Source: Devosia ginsengisoli
Lineage (GTDB): Bacteria; Pseudomonadota; Alphaproteobacteria; Rhizobiales; Devosiaceae
Direction: 5' to 3'
DNA: 64,000 bases
NCBI RefSeq assembly: GCF_024707105.1
Contig: NZ_JANQAJ010000013.1
Span: 248,001-312,000 of the forward strand
The position numbers were made by a program, and so were the translations under genes. The notes beneath the pieces were generated by a model. The model saw nothing but the letters and a program-made list of their open reading frames with translations. It was not told the origin of the DNA and searched no databases. This document shows positions 63,771 to 64,000 of this stretch, one piece after another. Position 1 is the stretch's first letter; every line of letters begins with the position of its first letter.

Positions 63771-64000
63771 ATGACAGCCCAAAGTTTTCCGCCCGCCAAA
63801 TTCCAGAGTTTCGAGGAAAAGGCCGACAAGAAAACGGTGGCGCCCCGTCTCGCCGCCCTGCGCCAGGCGATGGCAAAGGCGGGCGTCGATGCCTTCCTGA
63901 TTCCGCGCGCCGATGCCCATCGCGGCGAGTCCGTTCCGGCCTCGGATGCCCGGCTGGCCTATATTACGGGGTTTACCGGCTCGGCCGGACTGGCGGTGGT
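63771..64000 (+). CDS. pepP: Aminopeptidase P family protein (N-terminal part, cut by window end)
   Basis: The first 76 residues only: MTAQSFPPAKFQSFEEKADK... then VAPRLAALRQAMAKAGVDAFLIPRADAHRGESVPASDARLAYITGFTGSAGLAVV. This is the creatinase N-terminal domain of long-form Xaa-Pro aminopeptidases, which cleave before proline. The metal-binding C-terminal domain lies outside the window. AAGGATACACC precedes the ATG. Confidence 0.9.
   Translation, partial: MTAQSFPPAKFQSFEEKADKKTVAPRLAALRQAMAKAGVDAFLIPRADAHRGESVPASDARLAYITGFTGSAGLAV

Overview
The window is a chromosomal segment of a GC-rich alphaproteobacterium, most likely a Hyphomicrobiales (Rhizobiales) member close to Devosia. This is inferred from a two-piece circularly permuted tmRNA gene, an alphaproteobacterial-type SspB beside it, a thyA-folA-hflKC-serB/miaA-ilvBN neighbourhood of rhizobial style, and short GC-rich intergenic repeats. 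Almost all of it is core housekeeping DNA. There are no phage, insertion sequence, plasmid or CRISPR signatures. One gene (folA, about 45.9-46.6 kb) is strikingly AT-rich against its neighbours.

Layout. 0-3.2 kb: two regulator/partner modules (HxlR with a RibD-type reductase; ArsR with an AHSA1 protein and a hydrolase), each with a visible operator. 3.3-8.3 kb: MFS transporter, a GT4 glycosyltransferase beside an LpxH/PlcP-like metallophosphoesterase, a GH3 glycosidase and a possible structured RNA. 8.3-15 kb: acetyl-CoA synthetase, an envelope pair (flippase and FemAB-like transferase), TerC, cytochrome c, tRNA-Lys. 15-24.4 kb: HisC-like aminotransferase, small enzymes, leuA with a leucine-rich leader ORF, PhzF, NUDIX, ilvC. 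24.4-34.2 kb: TetR regulator, hydrolase, OYE, monooxygenase, Kup, FMN reductase, PdxJ. 34.2-38.5 kb: ilvBN with an L-I-L-V-V leader peptide and attenuator, and a divergent Pit phosphate transporter with a Pho box against its start codon. 38.5-43.6 kb: NUDIX, cold-shock protein, lipoprotein, MATE, miaA/serB. 43.6-49.4 kb: hflC-hflK-folA, GNAT, DUF4424, mazG-thyA. 49.5-52 kb: RidA, YdeI-like, nuclease, ssrA and sspB. 52-58 kb: a frameshifted AsmA-like gene and a phytase/esterase-like secreted protein preceded by four helically phased Pho-box heptamers. 58-64 kb: UvrD/PcrA helicase, YbjQ, ABM monooxygenase, PrmA, two very small genes and the start of an aminopeptidase P gene.

Functional threads. 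Branched-chain amino acid synthesis (leuA, ilvC, ilvN, ilvB) appears to be controlled by leader peptides. Phosphate response is suggested at two loci (pit and the phytase-like gene). Ribosome rescue and tag delivery are coupled by ssrA-sspB. Thymidylate/folate metabolism (thyA, mazG-like, folA) flanks the HflKC membrane protease modulators.

Starts are often GTG or TTG; where a Shine-Dalgarno sequence decided the start, the entry says so. Two loci (AsmA-like and prmA) have reading-frame breaks at C/G runs, so an assembly homopolymer error must be considered there.
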